From: JBKHDT01 sp049974825
Lineage (GTDB): Bacteria; Pseudomonadota; Gammaproteobacteria; Halothiobacillales; Halothiobacillaceae
Direction: 5' to 3'
Assembly: GCA_049974825.1 (NCBI GenBank)
Contig: JBNGDJ010000022.1
Location: 1-27,865, forward strand
Length of the DNA: 27,865 nucleotides
The notes under the pieces were generated by a model. The model ran no database searches. It was given only the letters and a program-made list of their open reading frames with translations, and was not told the origin of the DNA. Every line of letters starts with the position of its first letter. Positions within the stretch are counted from its first letter, which is position 1. The position numbers and the translations under genes were made by a program. This document shows positions 7,593-15,205 of the stretch, piece after piece.

Positions 7593-9925
7593 TTCGAGAC
7601 AACAAACGGCCTGCGGCAAGCGCATTTCGATGTCGTTTGCCACTTCTGGCGCTACCCGGCCTGCTGTTGCTCGGCCTGGCTCCCGGCCTGGGCCTGCCCG
7701 TGTCGGCCCAGCCTGCGACCTTGCCGGATGCGGACCAGCTGGTTTTCGAATCGCTGGCGCGCCTGAACCATCAAAAGCAGGATGCCGTGCTCAAGCGTCT
7801 CGGCATTGAGGTCCCCGAGAATTTCTACAACTGCCTCTGTGCCAATGCCGGGTATGGCAGTCCCCAGACTGCCCGATATTTCCATCCAGGGCCGATTCCC
7901 GACTCCTCGCCATCCTGCGAATCGGCGGGCCCGCCCTGTATCGTGGCCGGTTTCGGTTGTTTGCGCCATCCGCTGCCGGACAAGCGCCCTGTATGGGAAC
8001 GCTGCGCCTCGCGTGAGCAGGTGGCGGGGCGGGGCAATCCGCTGGATGAGGTTTTCGACCGGGTAACCGCCGAGCGGCAGGTCAGCCCGGATGATGAACG
8101 CCAGTACGCGCAGTGCCAGCAGGCATTCAAGTCACAACGCGAACGCATGAACGAGGCAACCGTCCTTGACGGCCTGACTTACCTGGCGAACCAGGGTGTC
8201 CCGATCATCAAGGCGCCACCCTCAATCCGGAAGATGCTGCAGGCCGAGGAAGAACGGGCAGGGCGAACCAGCGCCGATCTTCGCGAGGCCGAGCGCAAGA
8301 AGGCCGAAGCGAGCCTGCCGGCTGCGCTGGCCAAAAAAATCCGGGACAGCAAGGAAACCTACAGCAGTGCAGTCGCTGTCGCGAGCCAGCTGGCAGAAAC
8401 CCGACTGGCCGAAGTCAATGCCCGCCTGACAGAAATCGAGAGGATCAAGAAGGACCCGGCGCTGTCGGTCGCGCCTTCGCAGGCGACCACGGATGCCCAG
8501 CGTGCCGCCGTGGCGCACCGCAGGGCGCTTGAGACCGAAAAGGCGTCCCTGAAGACCCAGCAGGACCGGCACCGCAAGGCCCTGGCGGATCTTGGGCGTT
8601 TGCAGACGGTGATCACTGCCGGAGCGGATGCGTTCAAGATCGAGGGAGAGCTCAAGAAGCTTTTCGGCAGGGAGCTTGCCGGACAGGTCTCCGGCGCGGT
8701 GGAGATCATGGACACGGCCAAGCGCTACCTGGACACCTACGTGGCCGGTCAGGATGCCGCGCTCGATGCGTTGATCGACAAGCACGCGCCCCTGCATGCG
8801 ATTTACCAGAACGCGGACGTGGCACAAGTCCGGGCGCAGGGCCAGAAGCTCGCCAGGCTGCAAATGGGGCAGGAGATTTTCGGCGGGGTGATCTTCGCCG
8901 GCAAGAAGTCCCTCGAGGCCCATGCCTATTACAAGAAGATGCTTGAGATCGTGGCCGAGAGCGAGCGCATGGCTCAATCCGGCAAGTACACGGAGGCCTC
9001 GGCGCGGCTGATTTCCGGCTTCAACCACCTGGGGCATCTCGGACGCAGCGCGGCCCCCTACCTGCCGGGCGGGGCGCGGGAGATCCTGCAGTACTACAGC
9101 GAGGCGATGGACACCCCGGGGAAAGTGGCGAAGATGATGCAGGAGGCCGTGGACCGCGCGGATGTTGCCGCGGAAATCGTCGGGAGTCAGGCGAAGGCTG
9201 CCGCCATGAAACGGGCCGCCGACGAGGTCGGTTCGCTGAACCGGGACCCGTACCTGTTCCGGGATGCCGGCTTGTCGGTCTACGACGTCGATTACGTGCG
9301 CAAGACCTTTCCGGATGCGGACGAGAAAATCACCCACGTGGCGATCCCGGATCAGAACGCCGACCCGGTCTACCTGAGCGCCGCCCAGTACCGACGGCTG
9401 CAGGAGTATGCCTGGTACTGGCCGATTGCCCACGGCACAAGCATGACGGACGCGGACGTAATGCAAAATTTCGGTAATATCGGCAAGGCGGGTCTGCCCC
9501 CGATAGACGATATCGAGCGCTTGGCGCGCGAGAATCTCGAAGCTGCCGCCATGAACCAGATCATTGCCGAGGCACTGGGCAAAAAAACGGTCAGCTTCGA
9601 GGACACGCAGGCCTATTGGGACTTTCAGGAACTGATGCGCAAGCATCTGCCCGAGGGCTGTACACTGGATACGGCGACCCAGAAAAAGCTGCTTGCCTCC
9701 TGGCAGGAAGCTCCCGAGAGCGAGGGTCGGGCAGCCGCCGTCTGGCGCAATCTCATGGGGGCGCCGGCACCGAATGACGGAAAGGCCGCGGTTGAATCCT
9801 TCCTCTCCGCCTTTGGCAGCCGCATGCACGGCGCCAGGGTTCGCCAGCTAGGGAAGGTCAGCACGAATGCAGACCTTCCCGTGCAGGGCACGGATGCCCT
9901 GCCGCACAATGGCGTAAGCCATTGA
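7589..9925 (+). CDS. Exported cysteine-bearing coiled-coil protein, last gene of operon I (778 aa)
   Basis: The ATG overlaps the previous stop (ATGA). The signal peptide covers residues 1-40 (cleavage near VSA|QP). A compact N-terminal region has seven cysteines (82, 84, 110, 117, 124, 139, 176), likely disulfide-bonded after export; one more lies near the C-terminus. Residues about 220-345 are long charged coiled-coil helices rich in Ala/Glu/Lys, followed by a mostly helical body. The last residues, about ADLPVQGTDALPHNGVSH, are encoded by intergenic repeat copy B, and the TGA lies inside a repeat hairpin, so the natural C-terminus has probably been replaced by repeat-derived codons. No family was recognised; a structural envelope role is inferred. 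Confidence 0.85.
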   Translation: MIRDNKRPAASAFRCRLPLLALPGLLLLGLAPGLGLPVSAQPATLPDADQLVFESLARLNHQKQDAVLKRLGIEVPENFYNCLCANAGYGSPQTARYFHPGPIPDSSPSCESAGPPCIVAGFGCLRHPLPDKRPVWERCASREQVAGRGNPLDEVFDRVTAERQVSPDDERQYAQCQQAFKSQRERMNEATVLDGLTYLANQGVPIIKAPPSIRKMLQAEEERAGRTSADLREAERKKAEASLPAALAKKIRDSKETYSSAVAVASQLAETRLAEVNARLTEIERIKKDPALSVAPSQATTDAQRAAVAHRRALETEKASLKTQQDRHRKALADLGRLQTVITAGADAFKIEGELKKLFGRELAGQVSGAVEIMDTAKRYLDTYVAGQDAALDALIDKHAPLHAIYQNADVAQVRAQGQKLARLQMGQEIFGGVIFAGKKSLEAHAYYKKMLEIVAESERMAQSGKYTEASARLISGFNHLGHLGRSAAPYLPGGAREILQYYSEAMDTPGKVAKMMQEAVDRADVAAEIVGSQAKAAAMKRAADEVGSLNRDPYLFRDAGLSVYDVDYVRKTFPDADEKITHVAIPDQNADPVYLSAAQYRRLQEYAWYWPIAHGTSMTDADVMQNFGNIGKAGLPPIDDIERLARENLEAAAMNQIIAEALGKKTVSFEDTQAYWDFQELMRKHLPEGCTLDTATQKKLLASWQEAPESEGRAAAVWRNLMGAPAPNDGKAAVESFLSAFGSRMHGARVRQLGKVSTNADLPVQGTDALPHNGVSH
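9851..9880 (+). other. Hairpin inside the end of the 778-aa gene
   Basis: GGGAAGGTC (9851-9859) pairs perfectly with GACCTTCCC (9872-9880) around a 12-nt loop. It directly precedes the first hairpin of repeat copy B and may be its outermost element, placed before the stop codon. Confidence 0.5.
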
Positions 9926-10046
9926 ATCGCGGAGCCCGGGCCGAGCATGTATCGGCCCGGGCGTGTCTGAACGCGGGCTCCGCCAGCTGGCGCGTTAAGC
10001 TGGCGCAAGCCCACAAGTCCATGGATGGATTTGTGCAGAGTTTCCC
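9883..10046 (+). repeat. Intergenic structured repeat, copy B (most complete)
   Basis: Consecutive hairpins are visible: GCAGGGCA-CGGA-TGCCCTGC (9883-9902), CAATGGC-GTAA-GCCATTG (9907-9924, containing the TGA of the upstream gene), a perfect 11-bp stem GCCCGGGCCGA/TCGGCCCGGGC (9934-9962), CCAGCT/AGCTGG (9983-10003) and CACAAGTCCA-TGGA-TGGATTTGTG (10012-10035). GCGGAGCCCG (9929-9938) also pairs with CGGGCTCCGC (9974-9983), which competes with the 11-bp stem, so two folds are possible. The element ends in GCAGAGTTTCCC. Copy A aligns along most of its length; the array at 27478-27594 shares its order of hairpins. Confidence 0.85.
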
Positions 10047-10133
10047 CTAGGGCAGCAGGTTGGGGGTGCGACAGCCGGGGCAGGGCAGTGACCAACCAGC
10101 GCGGAATTTGTCGGCCGACGCGAACAATTCGGG

Positions 10134-10163
10134 TGGCAAGGCCCCACGGTGATGGACTATAAA
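10134..10163 (+). promoter_or_regulatory. Candidate promoter of operon II
   Basis: TGGCAA (10134-10139), 18 nt, then TATAAA (10158-10163). The surrounding bases resemble the candidate promoter of operon I, including ATGG-C-TATA at the -10 and ACA downstream. If correct, transcription begins near 10170 and produces a leader of about 270 nt. The region 10047-10133 holds only a GTCGGCCGAC palindrome and a GGTTGG/CCAACC pair; no gene was seen there. Confidence 0.5.
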
Positions 10164-10187
10164 CAGGACAGGGAGTCAGGAAATGCC

Positions 10188-10298
10188 CGGTCGAAGCCGG
10201 GGCCGGGCGTTCGACCGTTGTCTATCGCCTTGATGCCCCGGGCCGCCAAGAATCGGTTTTGTGCCATCCCGGTTTCCGGCCCCTGATCTCGGGGGCAT
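10188..10298 (+). promoter_or_regulatory. Structured 5' leader of operon II
   Basis: Two stems are visible. CGGTCGAA (10188-10195) pairs with TTCGACCG (10210-10217). ATGCCCC (10233-10239) pairs with GGGGCAT (10292-10298), stacked on GGGCCG (10240-10245) / CGGCCC (10277-10282) with a 9-nt bulge on the 3' side. They lie between the candidate promoter and the terminator-like hairpin, an arrangement seen in attenuators and riboswitches. I do not recognise a known riboswitch class. Confidence 0.45.
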
Positions 10299-10336
10299 GC
10301 AAAAGGCCTTGGAATGGTTGGCTGCAGTCTTTTCCC

Positions 10337-10369
10337 AGGCGGACTGTCATGCAGTTTGCCTCGTTTTTT
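10337..10369 (+). terminator. Intrinsic-terminator-like hairpin in the leader of operon II
   Basis: AGGCGGACTG (10337-10346) pairs with CAGTTTGCCT (10352-10361), ten pairs of which two are G-U, with a 5-nt loop. After CG comes a run of six T (10364-10369). It lies about 70 nt upstream of the vWA gene start and downstream of the candidate promoter, so it could attenuate operon II. If the promoter is instead downstream, it would simply end readthrough from operon I. Confidence 0.5.
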
Positions 10370-10441
10370 GTTCTGGAGTCTCCGCTTGGATCGGGGGTTG
10401 CCGGGGCGTTCTGTCATGATTTGCCGCGAGGATCTTCCGCC

Positions 10442-12586
10442 ATGCGTCTTTCGATCCAGTCATTTTCCCGAACTGCCATTGCCCTGGCCTGTGGGGGGCT
10501 GATTTTCGGCGTCCCGCTGGTTTCCCAGGCCCAGCTGTCCGACCTTGAGGGTGATGTCGGCCACGAGCAGGCTGCCGGGTCGCTTTGGGACCTGGAAGGA
10601 GATTCCGGGCATGACGCCGGCGGCGGCACGGCGCAGGCGCCCCGCGAAGATGCCATCGAATGCCCGGGCGAGGGGCCCTGCATCGAGAAGGCAACCGGCC
10701 TGCCGCTGCGGGTTCTGCCGCGGCCGTTTTCGCATGTGTATTCCCAGCAGCAGGCTGATGCCGATTCGATTGCCATCGGGAATGTTCCGGCCTTCCGTCC
10801 CCTGTACGTGTTTGCCCGCGAGGGAGTCGATCTCTCGGTGCCTGACCAGCCGGCAGGCTGGTATCGCGTGGGAGCGGGCAAGGCGGAGGCAGCAGGCTGG
10901 ATGCGCGCCGAAGACGTGTTCGAGTGGCGCCAGGCACTGCTGGTCTCCTACACCCACCCCGGAGACGAGATCGAGGGGCGCAACCCGGTGCTGATGTTCC
11001 GCGGCCTGCCGGATCTCGAATCGGTGATCGACGATCCCGGCCGCAGCGAGCAGGCCGCGGCCCTGTACGAGGCGGTCGATCAGGGCAACGTGCCCGAGCA
11101 GCTGGTGAGCATGGAGCCCAAGCGTTTCGTCGACATCACCCGCCAGTTTTACATGCTGCCCATCCTCGACTGGGAGCAGACCCGCATCATGGGGGACGAT
11201 GTCCGGCTTTTGCAGCTGGCGGCCGCTGTTCCGGGTGCGCGCGGTGCCGACACGCTGGAAAACCCCGAGTACGCCGAGCAATCCCGGCAGGCGCGCGGGG
11301 CCGCAGGAGGGCTGGATGATCTGGCCGTGGACGTCGTGTTTGTCATGGACACCACCCGCAGCATGCAGCCTTTCATCGACATGACGCGCGAGGCCTTCCA
11401 GAAGCTCGCGACCAAGCTGGACGAGGACATCGGGGCGCGGTTCCGTTTCGGTCTGGTGACCTACCGGGACAGCCTGAAAGCCGTGCCCGCGCTGGAGTAC
11501 GACACCCGCAACCATACGCCGGAACTGGTCGATGGTGCCCGCATGGTCGAACTGCTTGGCGACTCGGCACAGGCGTCCGAGGTGGGCAGTCTCGATTATG
11601 CCGAAGAGGTTTTTGCCGGGGTCGATCAGGCGCTTCGCTCCCAGTGGCGTGACGGTGCGCTGCGCTTCATGGTGCTGATCGGCGATGCCAGCGCTCACCC
11701 CCGAGGACATGAGCAGAACTTGACCGGCAAGGATGAAACCGACCTGCGTCGGGAGCTGGACGATGCCCAGGTTCACCTGCTGGCCATCCACCTTCAAGAT
11801 CCGCGCGCGGCGGAGGACCACCCGGTAGCCCAGGCGCAGTTTTCCGGGCTGGCCCGGGTACGTGGGGAGGATACCTCGGCGCTCGAGTCGGTTGACGCCT
11901 TTGACCAGGAGGCCTACCAGGCGCTGGTCGATCAGGTCACCGACGATTTGCGCCAGCTTCTGGCCGCGCAGCTGGGTGCAGAACCGATGGACGACGGACA
12001 GGCGCAGACGGCAGGCGGCGAGGCCGAGGAGACGCTGGATACCGTCTCTGCACTCTGGAACGCGGCGCTGGTCGAGTACATCGGGCAGGGCGCCCGTCCG
12101 CCGAAGGACGTGGTGGCCTGGGCCTCCGACCGCGATCTGGTCAATCCTTCCGACCGCGCCCTGGAAGTTCGGGTCCTGGTCAATCGTGCGCAGCTGAGCA
12201 GCCTAGCCCAGTCGCTTGAGTCGGTGGTCCAGGCACTGATGCGCGCCTCAATCACCCAGGGCGAGTTCTTCGAGGCACTTCAGGGCGTCGCGGGACAGAC
12301 CATGAAAAACCCCGAAGACATTGGTGCGGGCGCGACGCTTGCGGAAACCGGCCTGTTGCCGGCCTTTATCCAGTCGCTTCCCTACCAGAGTGACATCCTC
12401 GCGCTCAACGAAGACATGTTCGCAAGCATGACAGCCCAGCAGCGGACGGACCTTGAATACGCCGTGCTGGCCAAGCTGGAGCAGTACCGGGCGATCAACG
12501 AGCAGGTGGATGCCTGGTTTGCCCTGAATGAGGATGACCCCGACAGCGAAAAGGTCTACCCGCTGCATATCGACTACCTGCCCTGA
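10442..12586 (+). CDS. Periplasmic vWA protein resembling the periplasmic part of PpkA, without kinase (714 aa)
   Basis: The start ATG has GAGGATC upstream and opens a clean signal peptide (residues 1-30, SQA|QL); an upstream in-frame extension to 10259 is unlikely. After an acidic low-complexity stretch with a near-duplicated DLEGDxGH motif (35-42, 51-58), residues about 87-165 look like an SH3-type beta domain with the string PLRVLPRPFSHVY and two GW motifs. The vWA domain begins near 295: the metal-site motif is D303-T-T305-R-S307, with later VTYRDS and IGDASAH. From memory, the periplasmic half of the type VI secretion kinase PpkA has this same layout. Here the protein is secreted alone. 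Neighbours match TagT, TagS and TagR. Likely role: metal-dependent sensing or protein binding in the periplasm. The vWA call is firm, the PpkA relation moderate. Confidence 0.85.
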   Translation: MRLSIQSFSRTAIALACGGLIFGVPLVSQAQLSDLEGDVGHEQAAGSLWDLEGDSGHDAGGGTAQAPREDAIECPGEGPCIEKATGLPLRVLPRPFSHVYSQQQADADSIAIGNVPAFRPLYVFAREGVDLSVPDQPAGWYRVGAGKAEAAGWMRAEDVFEWRQALLVSYTHPGDEIEGRNPVLMFRGLPDLESVIDDPGRSEQAAALYEAVDQGNVPEQLVSMEPKRFVDITRQFYMLPILDWEQTRIMGDDVRLLQLAAAVPGARGADTLENPEYAEQSRQARGAAGGLDDLAVDVVFVMDTTRSMQPFIDMTREAFQKLATKLDEDIGARFRFGLVTYRDSLKAVPALEYDTRNHTPELVDGARMVELLGDSAQASEVGSLDYAEEVFAGVDQALRSQWRDGALRFMVLIGDASAHPRGHEQNLTGKDETDLRRELDDAQVHLLAIHLQDPRAAEDHPVAQAQFSGLARVRGEDTSALESVDAFDQEAYQALVDQVTDDLRQLLAAQLGAEPMDDGQAQTAGGEAEETLDTVSALWNAALVEYIGQGARPPKDVVAWASDRDLVNPSDRALEVRVLVNRAQLSSLAQSLESVVQALMRASITQGEFFEALQGVAGQTMKNPEDIGAGATLAETGLLPAFIQSLPYQSDILALNEDMFASMTAQQRTDLEYAVLAKLEQYRAINEQVDAWFALNEDDPDSEKVYPLHIDYLP

Positions 12587-12608
12587 ACCGCAAGGGACGC
12601 GGACGGAC

Positions 12609-13358
12609 ATGAGCGATTTTCTCTACCGCATGACGGCCGTCTCCAGGCGCCGCGTGCAGGGAGACAGCGTGTTCGAACTTCGGATTCCGCAACTGGCGGT
12701 CGAACCGGGGCAGGTTGTGGCGCTGGTGGGCGAGAGTGGCTGCGGCAAGAGCACCCTGTTGGACCTGCTGGCACTTGTGCTCGAGCCCACCGCTGTGGAG
12801 TCGTTCCTTTTTTACCCGCCGCAAGCCGATGCGGCAGAAGACCTGGCCGTTCTCTGGGCGCAGGGGCGAGAGGACGATCTGGCCCGGCTGCGCCGCGCGC
12901 ACATGGGCTACGTGCTGCAAACCGGCGGGTTGCTGCCGTTTTTGACCGTGCGACAGAACATCCTCCTGCCGGGACAGATTGCGGGGGAGGCCGTTGCCGG
13001 TCTCGGGGCTCTGGCTAGTCGGCTGGGGATTGCCGAATGCCTGGACCGTCCGCCTTCGGCGCTATCGGTTGGGCAGCGTCAGCGCGTTGCCATCGCCCGG
13101 GCCATCGCGCACCGGCCCGCCCTTGTCCTGGCCGACGAGCCGACTGCCGCCGTCGACCGGGCCCGTGCCCGGCAGGTCATGTGCGACCTGGCGCGGCTTG
13201 CCCGGGAGACGGGGACCGCCGTGGTGGTCGTCACGCATGACTGGCCACTGATCGAGCCGCTGGCCGATCGCGTCTACGGCTTTGAGGTGAACGCGGTGGA
13301 TGAGCGGACCACGCGCTCCTTCTGTCTGCCCGACCTGGTCGGGGCGGGGGCCGCATGA
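12609..13358 (+). CDS. tagT-like: LolD-like ABC transporter ATPase (TagT-like), 249 aa
   Basis: All nucleotide-binding motifs are intact: Walker A GESGCGKST (41-49), Q-loop glutamine 104 in YVLQTGG, signature LSVGQ (152-156), Walker B ALVLADE (171-177) and the H-loop histidine 210. Length and motif spacing fit the LolD/MacB family, which powers FtsX-type permeases that work on the periplasmic side rather than transporting through a channel. Start ATG at 12609 follows AAGGGA; upstream in-frame ATGs lie inside the vWA gene. It overlaps the permease gene by ATGA, so the two are coupled. In Pseudomonas the equivalent pair is TagT/TagS. Cytoplasmic, peripheral to the inner membrane. Confidence 0.93.
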   Translation: MSDFLYRMTAVSRRRVQGDSVFELRIPQLAVEPGQVVALVGESGCGKSTLLDLLALVLEPTAVESFLFYPPQADAAEDLAVLWAQGREDDLARLRRAHMGYVLQTGGLLPFLTVRQNILLPGQIAGEAVAGLGALASRLGIAECLDRPPSALSVGQRQRVAIARAIAHRPALVLADEPTAAVDRARARQVMCDLARLARETGTAVVVVTHDWPLIEPLADRVYGFEVNAVDERTTRSFCLPDLVGAGAA

Positions 13359-15205
13359 GCAGGCAGCGGCCACGGGCCGGACGCGGTCGCCTGGTGCTCG
13401 CACTGGCTGCGGCCCAGCTGCGCAATGACTGGATTCTGACGCTTTGCCTGGTGATCGCCCTGACTGCGGTGATTGCGCCGCTGCTTGCCCTGATGGGGCT
13501 CAAGCACGGAACAATCGAGACACTGCGTGACCGGCTGGTCGAAGACCCCGTTTTTCGGGAAATCAGGCCCGCCCGGACCGAAAGCTATGCGCCCGACTGG
13601 TTCGATGAATGGTCGGCTCGCGCGGGTGTGCAGTTTCTCACGCCAACGGTTCTGCCCCTGTCCTCCGTGCTGCAGGCACAGGCGCCGGGCCAGGCGCGGC
13701 CGCTGGTGGTGGACCTGGTGCCCACCGGAGTGGGCGATCCGCTGCTGCTCGAGAACGGGGGTGTGATTCCTGCCGATGGCGAGGTGGTGCTCACGGCCGC
13801 GGCGGCCGAAACGCTGGGGGTGGCTGCCGGTGAGGAACTGGCCGTGCAGGTGACCCGCAGTCGCGGGGGACGCTCGGAAATCGTCCAGGACCGCCTGCGG
13901 GTTGCCGCCGTGCTTGATCGCGCCGCGGGCGATCTGTTGCGGCTGTACGCCCCCCTGCCATACGTGGTGGACGTCGAGGCATACAAGGAAGGATTCGCCG
14001 CGCCGTCGCGCGGATGGCCGGGGACCACGCCGGAGCCCTATCTCAGCATCGACGGGGCCTTGCTGTTCCTGGCGGCGCCGCTTTCACCGATCGAGCGCAC
14101 GGGCTTGGTAATCAATACCGGGTTTGCGCGCCTGGTCGAGATTGGGCCGGAGCGAGTCCGGGCGCTGCTTGGCCAGCCGGTCGATCCGGCACTTGCGGCC
14201 TATGAACTGCTGGGGCCGGGGACCGCGCTCAGGCCATCCAACCTCCGGGCCCTGTCCCAGAAACTGCGGGGGCGCGACCGGGTGCTGTTGCCCTATGTCG
14301 AATCGGTGGACCTGGTCAACCGCGCGGGCGAGCCGGTTGATCCGATCGGTCTTTCGCTTTCGCCCGAGGAAGCTGCCATGCTCGGTATCGCGCCTACCCC
14401 CTGGGGCGGCTTCGATGGCCAGGCGCCCCGTGATGACAAGCTGACTTCGGTTCTGCTGCCCGAGATCAGTACCGAGACCGGCACCGACGCGGTGGACTGG
14501 TCGCTGTCCGGCGAGCGGTTCCTGCCGCTGAGGCTTTCAGCCGCCGGTGCCACGCAGGCGGACCGGCCCGTGGTGTCCTCGGAATTGCTGGCTGCCCTGA
14601 ACACCGGCATGGTGCGCGGGCTGACCTGGACCGGTGAGGGCACGGCCCTGGAAATGGCCCGGGGCGGTTTTCGCGGTTTTCGCCTGTATGCTGATTCCAT
14701 TGATTCGGTTCCTGCTCTCGCGCGGGCTCTGGAGGAGGAGGGAATCGAAGTGGTCGCCCGAACCGAGGAAATTCTCAGAATCCAGATTCTCGACCGGGGA
14801 CTGGGCCGGATATTCTGGCTTATCTCCCTGCTGGGGATTCTCGGCGGGACGGCGGTGCTGATCGCCAGCCTGTATGCCGCAGTCGAACGACTCCGGCGCG
14901 ACCTGGGCGTGTTGCGGCTGCTCGGGTTGTCACGGCGCCATGTCTTTGCCTTTCCAGTCCTTCAGGGGCTGATGATTGCCGGGATGGGGTTGGTGCTGTC
15001 AATCTTGGCCTACCTGAGCCTGGCCTGGGTCATCAACCGCAATTTTGCCACGGCACTTGCCGAAGGGGAGCGGCTGGCTGCGCTGACCCCGGGGCAACTG
15101 CTGACTGCCGCCGTTGCCACACTGGCGCTGGCCTGCCTGTCCTCGATGCTGGCGGCCTGGCGTGCAACCGGCATTGATCCGGCGGAGGCGATTCGTGAGC
15201 ACTGA
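13355..15205 (+). CDS. tagS-like: FtsX/MacB-type ABC permease (TagS-like), 616 aa
   Basis: One membrane segment near the N-terminus (about 26-47), a large periplasmic region of about 430 residues, and three C-terminal segments (about 486-510, 530-562, 581-602) give the four-helix MacB/LolC topology. The C-terminus has the FtsX-family features: the loop RLRRDLGVLRLLGLSRRHVF between helices 2 and 3, and the ending ATGIDPAEAIREH. Such permeases couple cytoplasmic ATP hydrolysis to conformational work in the periplasm. The ATPase is encoded just upstream with a 4-nt overlap. Similarity to TagS is by operon context; LolC/E-like lipoprotein release is the alternative. Confidence 0.92.
   Translation: MSRQRPRAGRGRLVLALAAAQLRNDWILTLCLVIALTAVIAPLLALMGLKHGTIETLRDRLVEDPVFREIRPARTESYAPDWFDEWSARAGVQFLTPTVLPLSSVLQAQAPGQARPLVVDLVPTGVGDPLLLENGGVIPADGEVVLTAAAAETLGVAAGEELAVQVTRSRGGRSEIVQDRLRVAAVLDRAAGDLLRLYAPLPYVVDVEAYKEGFAAPSRGWPGTTPEPYLSIDGALLFLAAPLSPIERTGLVINTGFARLVEIGPERVRALLGQPVDPALAAYELLGPGTALRPSNLRALSQKLRGRDRVLLPYVESVDLVNRAGEPVDPIGLSLSPEEAAMLGIAPTPWGGFDGQAPRDDKLTSVLLPEISTETGTDAVDWSLSGERFLPLRLSAAGATQADRPVVSSELLAALNTGMVRGLTWTGEGTALEMARGGFRGFRLYADSIDSVPALARALEEEGIEVVARTEEILRIQILDRGLGRIFWLISLLGILGGTAVLIASLYAAVERLRRDLGVLRLLGLSRRHVFAFPVLQGLMIAGMGLVLSILAYLSLAWVINRNFATALAEGERLAALTPGQLLTAAVATLALACLSSMLAAWRATGIDPAEAIREH

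Noticed and set aside
4965..7643. Long antisense reading frame (892 codons)
   Set aside because: Shadow of the 896-aa gene, whose signal peptide and repeated modules are convincing; the antisense translation has no domain.
10259..10441. N-terminal extension of the vWA protein
   Set aside because: The frame is open, but the signal peptide begins at the 10442 ATG and the upstream stretch contains the terminator-like hairpin.
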